DNA from: Blastomyces gilchristii SLH14081
Taxonomy: Eukaryota > Ascomycota > Eurotiomycetes > Onygenales > Ajellomycetaceae
Length of the DNA stretch: 64,000 nucleotides
Reading direction: 5' to 3'
Assembly: GCF_000003855.2 (NCBI RefSeq)
Contig: NW_003101681.1
Location: 632,689 to 696,688, forward strand
The translations under genes were made by a program, and so were the position numbers. Of the stretch, positions 47,749-61,853 are shown one piece after another. Position 1 is the stretch's first letter. Each line of letters starts with the position of its first letter. A model generated the notes under the pieces. That model had not been told where the DNA came from, searched no databases, and was given only the letters and a program-made list of their open reading frames with translations.

Positions 47749-49180
47749 TATTATTATTATTATTATTCTTCAATTATAGATGTATGCAGTCAGAGACTAT
47801 GACATCTACCTGAGAACTTTTAGTTCTCAGGGTTTTTCCTATATCTATAAAGTTAACTATTATACATTTACCAATTTCAGATATGCAAAATCAGAAAATT
47901 CCAGCCCAGAATACAAGAACTGTTTATAAATTGAAGTATTTTAACATCTTCTGATACTTTGAAACCATTTGATAATATCATGACAAAAGAAAAGAGAACA
48001 CAGTTCTAAAGATAGACACATTAAATAGATAGATAGAAAAGAACAAAAAAAAAGAAAAAGTAAAGTAAAGAGAGACTATAACAAATCAAAATTATTAAAA
48101 GATAGTGTATAGCTGTTTTAACAGTCTATATCTAATCAATTTTCACCTCTTTATATTCAGATGTTTCTGAATTCAGCTGTTTTCTTATAGCTGCTTGAGT
48201 TTCTGATAGAAAGTCTATTAAGTATTTAATTCCTGTCTCAGTTGAGAATAAGAACCATATATTTAATTGATTTAAATCATACTTCTTCTTCAATCTGGCT
48301 CTGAGACTATTGTATAATGCACAATGCATTACAATATACTGAGAATTTTCATTTGCATTGCTGAATGAGCATTCTGTTGAATTAAATCTATCATCAAATC
48401 TTTGTATATAAGATTTGAAATAATCATGTCCTAGTTTCAGCTGAATTATAGATGAGAATATTTTCTTTTTACATTTAATTGAACAAGATTTCCACTTAGG
48501 TTTTGTCTTAAATCTTGAATAATGTATACTCTTCTTTTGTTTCTGTCAGCTTTTATTCCACTTGTTTAAACAAGATTCTTTTATCTTTCTCATTATAAAA
48601 GATCAGAACACTGTTTTTTGAATAGATCTGCTTAATTCTGAACCCTTTTTTACTGCTGAATCAGTTAATTTATTGTCATGAATGTTTATATGAGCAGGAA
48701 CTCAGTGTAGATGAATTATCAGTTTTAATAATCTTCTCTTTTGAATCTTTATAACAGAATTTAAAATCAGTTCAAGATTCATTTGATTATTATGAATCTG
48801 ACTATTTTTAAGTCTTTTCAAAGTAGCTTGACTATCAGAGAATATTCATGTCTCTTTCAAGTTATTTCCTCTTTTATAAGATTTTATCTTAATAAGTTTG
48901 AAAGCTTTTACTATTACAAATAGTTCAGCATCAAAGACTTCAGATTCACAGCTCAAATTTCAGAAATCTGAGATGAAATTGATATTATCTTCAGTATAAG
49001 CAATGCCTACATCTAATCTGTTCAAACTCTCATTTTTTGAGCTATCTGAGTAAACCAGAATAGACTTTTTTATATTGATTGTAGAGATCTTCTTCAAATG
49101 CTGTTCATATTCTCTCTCTTTACATAGTTCACTTATTTATAAGTCTATGAGAGATTTCAGCTTTTCTCTTCAGAGAGATC
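47749..49180 (-). mobile_element. LINE-C, 1.43-kb LINE derivative
   Basis: 1432 bp, minus strand, in the ORF1 of LINE-B. TSD agtcaagtcagt versus agtcaacccagt (47737-47748 and 49181-49192), 10 of 12 identical. It contains RNase H, the C-terminal zinc-type region (an open 65-codon frame at 48132-48329), the 3' untranslated region with a perfect 9-bp-stem hairpin at 47809-47831, and an (ATT)n tail. It starts GATCTCTCTG, the same place as LINE-D. Confidence 0.88.
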
Positions 49181-49192
49181 AGTCAACCCAGT

Positions 49193-49823
49193 AAATCTGT
49201 AACTGCCAGCTCAAAAAGAAGAAACCCTTAATTATCTAAATTCTTAAACTCAAATTCTCTAGCTAAATACAAGCAGAATTTGAATTCTCAACCATCTGTC
49301 ATGATTAGAGAATTGAGAAATAACTCTGTTAATAAACTGACAAAAATGCAAGCAGTTGAAATTCCTGCTTTTCAAAACAGTTATAATCTACTATCAGATG
49401 ATAGGGATTAAATTCTACTCTATTTCTACTCTCTTTTAGTATGAATATATAACAAAAATAACAAAAAAGTTTAAAAATTCTTCAAAAATTACATTCATTT
49501 AAAAAAATGTGAATAGAAACTCAAATTATATTTATTCCTATCTTCAGATTGTATTTGAATAAAAAGTTAATTTTGTACTTCTTCAAGAATCAAACTTTGA
49601 TGCTGAGTAAAAATACATTATTTCTCATTCAAGCTATTACTGCTTTCTACATGAAAAATCTGAGATAAAATCAAGAGTAGTGATTTATGATAGAAAAAGA
49701 TCAAGATATCAATTTAATCTGAGATTTAATATCATATCTGACTCTGATATTCTCGTGAGTGATATTATAGATAAAGAGAATGAGTTTGATACTATACAAC
49801 TCATAAATATCTATAATGAAAAG
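49193..49823 (+). pseudogene. LINE-B ORF1 end and ORF2 start
   Basis: ORF1 C-terminal tail to about 49410, then a short spacer and the beginning of the ORF2 endonuclease, interrupted by G4 at 49823. Collinear with LINE-A at 41590-40965. Confidence 0.8.
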
Positions 49824-50132
49824 TGTAAGAGGTCTACGCTGAATAGATCAGTATAATATTGATAGATCTTATATAACAAAGATAAAAATGTTAGAGAAGG
49901 AAAGAAAGAGAAAGTGCGAGAATCAGTGATTGAAGTGAATATTTATACACATATGTGATGATGTACACAGTGGAGCTTCGGGGCGGGAGAATATACGCGC
50001 GTTTGTAGCGGCTGAGGATCAGTGATTGAGAATGACTGAGAATCAGAGTGTACATATTCAAGAATGAAGTGATTGAAATCTGTGAAGTATAATAAAATAG
50101 TCTATATAATTGATCAGGTGCAGCCTGCCATA
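49824..50132 (-). repeat. G4 3' LTR
   Basis: 309 bp; plus strand starts TGTAAGAGGTC and ends CTGCCATA (CACA mutated to CATA). Confidence 0.92.
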
Positions 50133-50159
50133 TTAGCCTCTTCTTTCAGAAGCAGTTCT

Positions 50160-53100
50160 CATCAGTCAAGAGCTGCTGTTTCAGATAACACAGAACTCAG
50201 AGTTCAGGTTGATTGATTATAGCTGACTCATTTCACAAGATATTGCTGACTGCAGTCACAGAATCTCTTATCAAGAATATTCTCAATCTCTCACTCAAGC
50301 TTATTATCTTCTTCTATGATGTCTGATAACTGTCAGTCAGCAGTCAGTTGAGAAGAAAATGAATCAGTGACAGTGTGATGAAGCAAGCTTGTATGAAATA
50401 CATTATGAATCTCTGATAATATGTCAAGATGATAGTTATGACTATCTAGAACTTCTATCACTTTATACTTGACATGATGATAATCTAGTGTACAAGATGA
50501 ACATGTGATTTGTATATTCTTAAGATTCAATCATATCAGATCTTCTATCTTATATTATTCAGCAGAATCTTGATGAATATTAATTTAATTCTCTTGATCT
50601 TGTTTCACAGTTGTCATGAAGATCTCTGCTCAATCACAGATATCTCAGAGTTTCATTACTATATTATCAGCAATCTGAATTGAACTGTGAGAGTCTGATA
50701 TGAACTGTGTGATCTCTAGAAGATTCAACACTTTCATGTGATATCTGTGTGTAAGAAAGAACAGGCTTATATCTGTTAAAACAGCATCTCAACTGTTGAT
50801 AGTAATCTCTGTATGTAGAAGAAGATCATGCCAATTGTCTTATAAGTAATTACAGAACTTATAAAGATAATTCTTCACAGTCTGAATTTTTCATTCTGAT
50901 GTATCATCAGTCTCAGAGTGATAGGCAGTTAATAGATGATATATAATCTTGAGAACTTGACAGATTCTTATTCAGAGAGTGCTTATGAATTGACAGCTCT
51001 GATTCAATACTATAGATCTCAGTAATCTGTGTATCTGATAGAATAGACTCTGTAGAAAAGCTTCAGTGACTTATTCAGTATTTATCTTATTATAAGATTT
51101 CAATATTATATCTTTGTTTAGTTAATTCATGATGATCAGAATGTTTCTACAACTCTTACTCTTAGATAGATTAATAGTGAAGTTAATTACTACATCTTAT
51201 CAGATTCTATTGAGAATATTAAGTGATTTCAATAGACCTTTTCTACAGTTCTTTCATAAGATAATAGAAGAACAGTGATTGCAGTTTTAGATAAAGTGTC
51301 TGATACTGTTTAATATCTCAGATCAGTAGAACTCTCAGAAGATCATTCTATACAGTTATTCACAGTCTAAATAATCAGTTATATATGAATCATGTATCTC
51401 TTGTATTATCTGAGTGTATAAGAGTTCAGAGTAAGAGACTCAGTGTTATTCACAGAATTGTAGAGTGTTATTATCATTGATTGAACATTCTAAGATATCA
51501 GTTCTTATATGTAGTTCTGAGGAAAATCAGAGTGCTTCTTGATATACTGCTTTAATAAGAATCTGAAGAAGTTCATCTGTCTGAGCTGCTGTATGTCACA
51601 GTTTATTCAGTGTAGAGAAAGTGAAGATATCAATGATAGTTCTAACTGAAGAAGTATGTATAGTATCATGAACTGTTTCATCTTGATTAACTAGTATCTT
51701 CAGATTCAAGAGCTGATGCTCTCAGTTCATTCAGTAAGTATCTGTTATATCAGATAATATATCTTACTCTCATTGTGAGAGAGTATCTATTATCAAGTTC
51801 TGACTATCAGAACAGTAGTGTATTGTAAAATGAAAGCAGCTTAAGAACTCAGATCATCATATCTATCATTCAGTGAGTTTACAGATAGTTGTGAAGTATT
51901 TGAGATTCTTATGATCTATGACTATCTCAAATTCAGAGATACTTTGAAGTTCAGAGTCTCATTCTTTTAAATAGTATACAATTGTGAGAAGTTCCTTGTC
52001 ATAGATCTCATAATTGTATTCAGTGAAACTCAGTTTCTTAGATATGAAGATATATGATTATAGAATATCTTTATTATTATATTACAGTATTGCTTCTTCT
52101 ATTATATAGTCAGAGAAATCAGCTTCAATAACTGTCTTATAATCAGAATTAAATATTATCAGTAAAGAAGTATTAATGAATATCTTCTTTATCTGTATAA
52201 ATGCAGCTTCAGCATTCACTGATCATTGAAATACTGAGTCTTTCTTAGTGAGATCTGTAAGTGATCTCACAATATCTGAGAAGTTTTATATAAATTACTG
52301 ATAGAAGTTAGTAAATCTGATAAAGCTTTGTATATCTTTCACAGTATACAGAGCTTCTCATTCAAGAATAGCAGAGACTTTCTCAGAATTCATTCAAATT
52401 CTCTTATCAGCTTCTATAATAAAACTCAGATACTTAATACTCTTGACTTCAAAATCACACTTATTAATATCTATTGATAGTTCTGCTTCTTATAGCTGTT
52501 GTAATATCTTTCATACATACTCTTAATATTCTTTTCTGAATTCATTGATGAAGATGAGAATATTATCTAGATAAGCAGATACAAACTTATCAAGAAAATC
52601 TCAGAGTACTCAGTTGATATACTTCTGAAATGTACTGAGAGTGTTAGCTAGTTCAAAGAGTGTAACTATTCATTCAAAGAGGTTATAATATGGTTGAAAT
52701 GCTGTAAGTCATTCATCTTCTTCAGTGATACAAATCTTATGAAACATGGTAATGATATCTAGTTTTATAAATCATTGAGCTTGCTCAATCTGTGCTAGAG
52801 TTTCATTGATGAGAGATAAGAGATATCAATCTTTCTTTATTAATCTGTTCAGATCTTAGTAGTTCACACAGAATCAGAGTTCTTCACTGAATTTCTTTGC
52901 AAAGAGAATAGAGGCTGTGATAGAAGAGTTACTAATATATATGAATTCTTTATTCAACAGATCATTGAGTGTCTTTCAAAGAAGAAGAAGTTCATCTCAG
53001 AACATATTATAAAGAGAGTCTTATAATAATTCAGAATTCTTATCATTCTTTTTCTCTAATTTGATACTGTGATTCACTTCAGAATCTTATAAGAAGAGTA

Positions 53101-54680
53101 TATTTATAATATTATCTTATCAGAAGATATCTAGATATTCATGATATTATTGAGAGAGTTTCATATAAGAATCTGTTATTGTAACATGAGATAATTTTTC
53201 TAGAGTCTTTTTAATATCAGTCAGACTGATGAAATAGATTGATATATAATTCTGCTATCAGTGATTCTTTCAGCAACTTCTTTTTCTAAGTATTTTATAG
53301 ATATTGATAGAGATCTGTGTCAGATCAATAGTCTTGTGAATATCATCTTTATGAATTCTATCATTATTAGAGAATATCAAGCTTCTGTTTTAAGCATTTA
53401 ATAAGATGTCTTATTCAGATAGTCAGACAAGTTCTAATATAAGATTATAATCAAGATTATCAACTTTATATGTATAGACATCTTCACATTAATGTTCTCT
53501 TACATCTATGATCAGCTTCATCATGTAATGAGTATAAATGTCTTTTGAATCATCAAATTCTGTGAGAAGTCAAGGTTTTGATAAAGAAATACACTGAAGG
53601 TTATGATATCTTACAACTGAAGATTTTATTATTATATAGTGATATAGATTACTGTCTATCATAGCTTTTATATTATACATGTTATCAATCTCAGTAAATA
53701 CAAGAATTACATTTATTATTATCTTCTCTTTAAATCATTGTTATCTGATCTCTTTAAGCTTCTGTTTATGAATTTGAATAGAAGCTAATCTTTTCTCTGT
53801 TTCATCAGAGCATTCTCATAGTTATCTTCTGAATCTTTCTCTAATGTAATGTGATTGATGTGGACAGATGCTGATTCATTCTTTAAACAAGAAGACACTG
53901 ATCTTTCTCTCAAGTATGAAGACATATAGGTTGATCAGCAGTTGAAAGCAATGTATTCTGATTAATTACAGTTAATGCATACTTCATATTGACATTGATC
54001 AGTGACTTCTTCAGAAGTGATCTCAGAGACTTAAAAGCCTGTCTGAATAATGAAGATTCTTGCTTATATGTAAATATTCAAGTCTACTCAATTCATAATA
54101 TCTGTATCATTGTTATTTCTCAGCATGAGTGTATAAGTTGCTGAGATGTAACATCTTCTATCACTGTTGTGTATATTCTTGAGCTTAGTAAGATGATCAT
54201 TTATTGTTCAGAGCTGTGTGCAGAAGCCTTTATAAGTCTGGTCTTTATCTATACTTATAAGAGCTTGTAAGAGTTTGAAAGTTAATATCTTCTTGAGCAT
54301 GTTAATCTTCATTCAATTCTCTTAAGATTGATCATCTGCTTCTAGAATCTTGATATTGAAGTCAGGAATGAATATTATAAGAGAAATGTTTCTCTGTTAA
54401 GTACTCTGTAGTCAATCTAATGCTTTCTGTTATATAACAGTGTCTCAGAACAGAACATCAAGATATTTCATAATATTATCAGATGTTTGTAACACTGATT
54501 CACATGCTTTTATTCATGAATAAAACTTCTGTTTCACATAATCTTTTAATCATTCATTGATATACTAATCTTGATTGATTAATAAACTAATGATATCTTC
54601 ATCTACACTTAGTTTTATAAGTATTTCCATTCTTCATAATGAGTAGAGAGTGAGATTAAAAGTATTGAAATATATAAGAG
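50160..54680 (-). pseudogene. G4 gag-pol polyprotein, decayed
   Basis: Collinear with G2: chromodomain about 50215-50310, integrase 50600-51400, RNase H 51700-52130, RT with YLDN at 52562-52573 (second Asp to Asn), protease near 53580-53680, gag to the Gypsy-Z insertion. Stops at nearly every conserved Trp. Confidence 0.85.
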
Positions 54681-55212
54681 TGTAACATGACGGAACCGAA
54701 GCGGTGGCTAGTCGGCAGTGTCATGTAGAAGTAGTTGTTTGAGAAGCTGTATAAGTGAGCTTAACTATCTTGCTTAAATAGTGAGCTTATAGGCTACAGA
54801 GTTATTGTGAGAATATCACAGATGTGATACTTAGTATACTAAGAAGATTGTATAAGATATACAGTAACTCTTATATATATTTCAGTAGAAGAAAAATAAA
54901 TCACTGCTTCTTTAATAAGAAGTCAGTATCTAGCTATTCTATATAGACAATAAGTGAATACTCTTCTCTCATTTCATGAGTAAGAATAGCTGAAGTGATA
55001 TCTCAGCAGTGTCTTATTATTAAGAAAGAGTAATCTGCTGATCTTATATAAAAGTAGAGTTCTTATATTTATCAATCAGATCTTTCTATAATATATCTGA
55101 ATAATATTATAGAGTGATTGAAAACTGGTTCAGATAAGATGAAATCATCTGTATAAAAGCAATGAGCTGTGTGAAACTGTAGCAGAGTTTTAACACTGCT
55201 GAGAGTATAATA
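54681..55212 (-). repeat. Gypsy-Z 3' LTR
   Basis: 532 bp, strongly AT-shifted. In its last 100 bp almost every C/G of the partner LTR has become T/A. Confidence 0.92.
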
Positions 55213-57060
55213 ATACTCTTCTCTTTAAGAACATAGTTCTGATGCTCTCAAGATTATCAGATTAGAAATTATCTTTGTTATATAGTAATAGTTATCAACT
55301 GATTAACAGTATATATACTGTATATAATATAAAGAAATAGATGAGTTTTTCTGCTAACTATATAGATCTTTCTTTTTTCATCTTTATTCAAATTAAACAT
55401 GTGATAAGTGAGTTTCTTATATATCAATTTAAAATGTGAAAAATATAGTTAACAAGTGACTTACAGATCTCTTAATATATTTCATTCTATATATAAAATT
55501 CTCTGCAAAAGTGATATATTTTTAGAAATAAAGCTAACAGTAGTGACAGGATTTTTTGAAAAAAATTCTTCTTCTTCTATAAAATATTTTTCTTCTCCTC
55601 TCTCTCAATTGTAACAGTGAGTGTATGAGAGTATCATTCTTGAAGAATAATAAAGAGCTTATTCTGACATTTTCTAGTGAGTAATAAACATCTTTGTGAT
55701 GCAGCTGCGGTCTCTGTGATCATCAAGAAAGCCAGATTGAAGGCAGAGGCAGCGGTGTCAATGAACCATGAAAGCACTGCTCTCATTGTCACATCTTCTC
55801 CTACTTCTCTTGCAGCCATGATGGTAGTTGCTGTGCCTTGCAGTGAGGTGTTATTCCTTCTGCTGGCTGGTGCATCTGCGCTCAGTCTGTCTTCTGCTTC
55901 TCTCACCGCCATTGCAACACCGCCCCCCCCCCCAGTCAATACAGTGGCATATGACCCTGTGTGGTCATTTGGAGAGAAACCTGGAAAGAGCTTGATTTCA
56001 GAAACAGTAACTTTAAGAAGCTCAATTCATAGTTTCTCTTCTGTGACATGCCTGAGCCCTGCTCAGAATACTGCTGAGTTGAGTCTGCAGAATTCTGTGA
56101 TTTCTTTATCTTCTCTCTGTAAGAAGGCTCTGATGCAGCCTCTGATCAGCACTGCTACTTGTCTGTGCTATATCAAGCAGCTGAAGAAGAGAGAGATTTT
56201 ATACACTTACTTCTTCTCTTACTTCTGTTATTTCTATTATATCTGTAACAATAACTTCTATCTCTCTATAAGTATTATTTCACAGAAAGATGTCATATCA
56301 GCTCTGATAAGAAGTCTAAATACTTAAGCAGTACAGAGTAAGAGTCTCAGAGCTTCAAGTATTGATAGATTCTGTTAAGACTGAAGAGATCTCTCTTACT
56401 CATCTATAAAAGAAGATAAAAGTATGAATCTCTAAGATGAAAAAACATCTCAGAATAACTAGTCTTAAGAAGAGATCAGCTGATGCTGCTGTTGAAAGTG
56501 TCACAGAGATCAATCACTGATTGAAGAGAATCTCACTTCAATTGAAGCAGATAACTGAGATACTTTATAAGTTAATAAGTTGATATTTTTATACATTTCT
56601 CATACTCTTCTATGATACTGCAGTGCTAACTTCTCAGTAGATAAAGATATCAGTACTGAAGACTTCAACAGTGAAGAATAAGTTTAATAAGAATATAATT
56701 ATTAATAAGTAGACTCTGATCTCTCTTTTTACTTTTTCAGCAGACTGTAACTCTATTAAAATAGCAGTAGTTCACAGATCAATAATATTAATCTTTTTAT
56801 TAATTTTTAATATCTTTTTTCTCTAATCACTTCAGGAATTTTACACTTGTATAGTTTTATTAAACTTCTAAAAAATTCTTTAAGAGAAAATAGAAGAAGA
56901 GTGCTATAGAGCCTATAAAATATTAGCTTATTACTGTGAAATTATCTCTAAAAAATTCTTTGAGAAAAATAAGAAGTCTTAAGCAGTATTTCTTACTCAA
57001 TATCTCTGATATATAACAGAACAGTCTTTACTAGTCATCTCATAGCTTACAATCTCTTTC
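55213..57060. other. Gypsy-Z region between chromodomain and 3' LTR
   Basis: Contains a GC-richer island at 55680-56160. The plus strand, antisense to pol, has an open frame of 216 codons at 55677-56327 with an Ala/Ser/Leu-rich N-terminal half and a proline run coded by C11 at 55923-55933. The minus strand over the same stretch is also nearly open (55634-55939, and further with a few TGA codons) and reads with a Gly run. Either could be a remnant of an extra ORF; neither is recognised. The remainder is AT-rich with no frame. Confidence 0.35.
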
Positions 57061-57079
57061 TCAGTATTTTTCAAATGCT

Positions 57080-57210
57080 TAAGTGATTTTCATAAATTCT
57101 CTGACAATGAATAATCTTCTCATTTAATGAGATATTGAAGCTTACTGTAATATATTCATTTATTCAATATTTTCTTTATAAGATATTCAGTATCACTCTT
57201 AATCTTGATA
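57080..57210 (-). pseudogene. Gypsy-Z chromodomain
   Basis: Minus-strand reading gives a TEYLIKKILNK start, YSKLQYLIKW core and LSEN end, the pattern of a chromodomain with its aromatic residues; W appears as TGA in places. It puts Z among the chromoviruses. Confidence 0.8.
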
Positions 57211-57649
57211 TTATTCAGTCAAGACAGCTCTGCTCTGAGACATTACTTATAGAGCTTTAAATAGAAAATGTGAAAAATAGAATGAATTAATTTCAATTCT
57301 ATAAGTAATTTTAACTTATATATCTGCTTACTCATCACTCTTATTACTAAGAAAGATTCTAGTTATCATTCACTGAGCTTCTTATATAATCTCATTATCT
57401 TAATATTCTTTGCTGAAAGTAGTACTTAATCCTCTATTAAGAACTTCATTAAAAGATATTTTTAATTATAGTATTTTATCTATCACTTCTGAGCACAGTA
57501 AATGCTTTTCACTATCTTCTTATAAATTTTATTTAAAAGTTTTAATCTTACTTTTACTTCTGATACTGAGAGATACTCTATTCTCTGTATCTGTTCAACA
57601 TTCTGACTGTCTATTTCTCTCTTTAAAATATTGTTCACAATGTCACTGA

Positions 57650-60600
57650 GTAATGAAGAATTATATTCATAATAAGTATAGAAAGAAGATATCTTTAAGA
57701 TTACATTCTTTGCATTATTATATATAAATTCAGTAATTAGAAGATGTTTGAGCTAATCATTTTAATAATATAAATAGAATACTTAAAGATGCTGTTTTAG
57801 TATCTGATTCTGATATTCAGTCTGATCATCTGTCTATGAATGAAATGCAGTACTGAGAAGACATCTTATTATAAGATGATAGTAAAAAGTCAATCAGTAT
57901 TTACTGATAAAGAGAGATTCTTAATCTGTTATCAATGATTTCAGAGTACTGTGATTATAAATGATAATATCTAAAAATAAATCAGTCAATTCAGAGGCTT
58001 TAATCTTTTTATAAGTAGAAATATATCTAGTTATCTTTGTGAAGTAGTTAATAATGACTAAAATTGAGTTATATTCTTTAACTCTTATTAACTTCAGTAG
58101 ATCAACTATGAAATTCATTGATAGATTCTGTCATAAGCTCTTTGAAACAGATAGTGATGCTAACTCACTGTATTACTTATACTGTGAGATCTTTATCTTT
58201 TAACAGATATTGTAAGTCTTAATATACTCTTTAACATCTGTTCAGAGCTTGTTTTAAATATATTTATATTTTAAAAGCTTCTCAGTCTTCTCTAATCTGA
58301 AGTACTCTGTATGGAAATTATTATGATAAATTCTCAATAACTTCTAACACATCACTCTGCTATAAGAGATGAAGACTGAACTATTCAGTAGTAGAAGTTT
58401 ATATTCTCCTAGTTATCAGTAACTTAGTTTCTTAGCAGTATCACTCTACTCAGAGTCTGTCTCTTTCAAGTTTAAATCAGATTCTTTCTTCTTCAACTTC
58501 TGAATTTAAGCTGTAGTAGAGATATTCTTCTTCTGTAACTTATCAATGAATTTCAAAAGTAGTCAGATTGAAAGATTGTAGACTGTTTCATTCTTTATTA
58601 ATTTAATGATTGTAAAATATAATATGAGAAGCTCATAATCTTCAGTATCAGTTCTCTATGAGAATTCAGGTTTTCTTTCACCTTCTATACTGAGTCACAC
58701 AGCTGCCTTATCAGCGCTGTTCTCAAGCTTCAGAGAACTTCAACTCTCTGCAGCCAGCTTCTTCTGCAGTGATGACAGAGATTCTTTTATAGAATTCTTC
58801 TTCACATCAATGATATTATAATCAGGCTGTTTAAACAGTATATTGATGAGATTAAGCTGATCTGAACAGTATCAGATATAGAAATTATACTCTGAAAGCA
58901 GCTCTGCTCACCTGGCTTGACATTCTATCAAGCTCTTTATTATTAAGAAGTAACACAGATTTACATGATCAGTGAGAACTTACACTGAGTACTTACTACT
59001 CTGAAGATAATATTATCAGATCTTAAAGAATTTGACAATTACTAACATCTTCTGATTATGAGTATTATATCTTCTCTATATAAGTGATAACTTCTTGAAG
59101 AAGAAGGTCACTGATCTTCATTCACAGCATCTTATAGACTTTATAAAAAAGCTTTCTTTCACAGACAATTCATTATCTATTTTCTCAGAGATAATTATTC
59201 TCTGATTCTTTCAATATTGAAAGGTCTTCAGTGTCAACTGTGAAAAGATTCTACAGATTTCATTCCTGAATATATCAGTCTCACACTGACTGAATAAGTC
59301 AGGATTAAAGTGATTCAGTATCATAGCATCTGTGAAAGCTTGTTTCAATTTCATAAATGCCTGCACAGTGCCTTGAATGAGAATAAATAGTTCTGTTTTT
59401 CTGTTTTTCTGTCTTTCATACTTCTCTTTAACAGATCTGTAAGAGAGGCAGTAATTTATAAATATGCATAGATGAATCATCTGTAGAAATTCACAAATTC
59501 TAGAAATATCTGCATCTTGCAGTATATTCACAGCACTGATCAGTTCTTAATAACAGAGACTCAGCTTCTGTTCATTGAAATGCTATTCATCTCAATAATA
59601 TAACCTAAGAAATCAATCTCCTACATGTAGAATGAGCATTTTTCAGTGTTTGTATAGAGTTAATACTGTCTCAAGTGACTTAACACTTCTCAAACATGAG
59701 TATCATGTTCTTTCTCTGTTTTTTAGAAGATTAAAATGTCATTCAAGTATACTATGCAGAAGACATTGACAAGGCTCTGCAGTGCCTCATTTATATAGGT
59801 CTGAAAGATGACTGAAGCATTACAAAGATTAAAAGATAAAACAAGATATTCAAAATTACTGTACTTGATATGAAAAGCTGTTTTTCAAATATCATCTTCA
59901 TTAACTCTGATTCTATGATAGACATTCTGTATATCAATCTTTGAGAACATCTTTGCTTCAGATAATTGATTAATTATCTTATCAATTAACAGTAATGAAT
60001 AGCAATTCTTAATCATCATCTTATTAAAACCTCTGTAGTCTACACATAGATATAGTCTATCATTCTTCTTGAGTATAAAGAGTATAGATGTCTCTGTCAG
60101 ACTCTTTAATAAATATATTCAGTTCTTTAATTGCACTTCTTCAAGATATTTGCACAGAACATTCAATTTCTTTACAGAGAAGTTGTAAAGAGGTCTGTAT
60201 AGCATCATTGCATCATCTTTAAGATGAATCTTATATTATATCTTGATGTCAGAAAACTTCACTGCTTCTCTTTCTGAAAAGACATTCTTAAAATCTGTAA
60301 AGAGACATTATGTATATTCACCTTTAATAACAGATACTGCTGCTAATCTTGCAGTAAGAATAATGATTTCTTCATCTGTTCTTAAGTCTCAGTCATCTGC
60401 TATATAGTATATTGACTCAATCTTTTTCTCAAGATTCTTCTGATGAAACTCTTCAGGTTTCTCTATCACTATCTCTTCATCAGTGAGGTGATACTGTCAT
60501 ATCTGAGTGACTCAGTTAATGAGAGAATTATTTTCTCTCAATTATAGAAGATCTAGAATGACATTCTCATCTATAATATTAACTGTATGAAGAAGCAGAC

Positions 60601-61850
60601 TGCTTTTCTTGAAGATTTCTTCTGAGTCTGTGATCACACACTGTGCTTGAATTATGCTAAAATGATGATATTTTGTTTCATTAGTAAATTTCACATGGTC
60701 TGACAGGTCTATCTTCTTTCAATTCTTTATCAAAGAAAAGAAATAGAATATGAAGTTAATATTTACTCTGAAGTTGAGTAGGCATCTCACTAATATCTTC
60801 TTATTCAGAGTATACATTGTGATTATAACATGAACTCAGAGATGTGAGAATTATTAATTCTTCATTTCTTTCTCTTCTTTATCTTTCATAGATATGTTTG
60901 TCAGAAGAGAAGTTGACTTTGAGAAGATATCTTCTCAGTTCCTTTTCTTCTTCAGCTTCTTATAATCACTGACATAGTAATTATCAGCTCTGCAGTTGAA
61001 ACAGAGATCTTTATCAAATCTTTTTTAACATTTCTTCACAGTGAGTGAAGAATCAGAATACTTGAAATTCTTCTTTACTTTCTCTGCACTGAAGCTGTCA
61101 CAGCATTATTTATATTCTGTTATTAATTGCTTAGAAGAGATCTTGTTAGCCTTTTTCTCAGAGAATTGATTATTTAAATAGATTCAGAAAGCCAGGTTGA
61201 CAAGCTCAGTGTGATTGATGAATGAACTCTGATATTATAATATCATTGTCTGCACCTTGTGAGTCAGCTTCATAAGATAAAGCTGTGTTTTTAATTGATT
61301 TAAATTATCAGTTAATTTCTCTCAATATTCTTCAAATCTTGCATTGAAATTGAAAGAATTCTCATCATCTTATTGATGTAATGAGTTGAACTGCTGTATC
61401 ACTGTGAAGCTGCAGTTGCAGTGATCTTCAATTTGATTCAGTAGAAAGTTCTTGAATTCTTCTCAAGTCATGACAGTATTGATATACTCAAGCTTTCTCT
61501 TCTTGATAACTCAAGTAGTTGCAGAGATACCTTTAAGAAGGTTGATGATGTAGATTACTCATACCTCATGAGTATTATACTGGCTCAGATTAAGGCGGAA
61601 TTTCCATTCAAGAGTACAGATAAAGCTGTGAAATTCAGACAAGGTGTTTCTCTTGTATCTTAGAGAATCTCTGATCTTAATCTCCCTATCTCCATGATAG
61701 ATGTAGGTGTGTAGGGGCCGCGGCGGTGGCAGAGCGGTTGAAGAGCCCATGCCAAAATGTGCAGCAGTTTCAGGAATCTTGGATTCCTGCTGGGGTAGAG
61801 ATGTATGCACTCTAGAGAATGGTGTAGTGTTTCTCTCAGAGGGTGAGGTC
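57650..61850 (-). pseudogene. Gypsy-Z gag-pol polyprotein
   Basis: Gag starts in an open 123-codon frame (61559-61930), whose first part is read from MITE-4, so the native start is not certain. A C-x2-C knuckle (CFNC) lies near 61000. RT has YLND at 59738-59749. RNase H lies near 58900-59500 (open 106-codon frame 59211-59531). Integrase core: DSILVIINYFTK-type block at 57921-58118 followed by the LITDR region. Stops elsewhere. Confidence 0.82.
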
Positions 61851-61853
61851 AGG

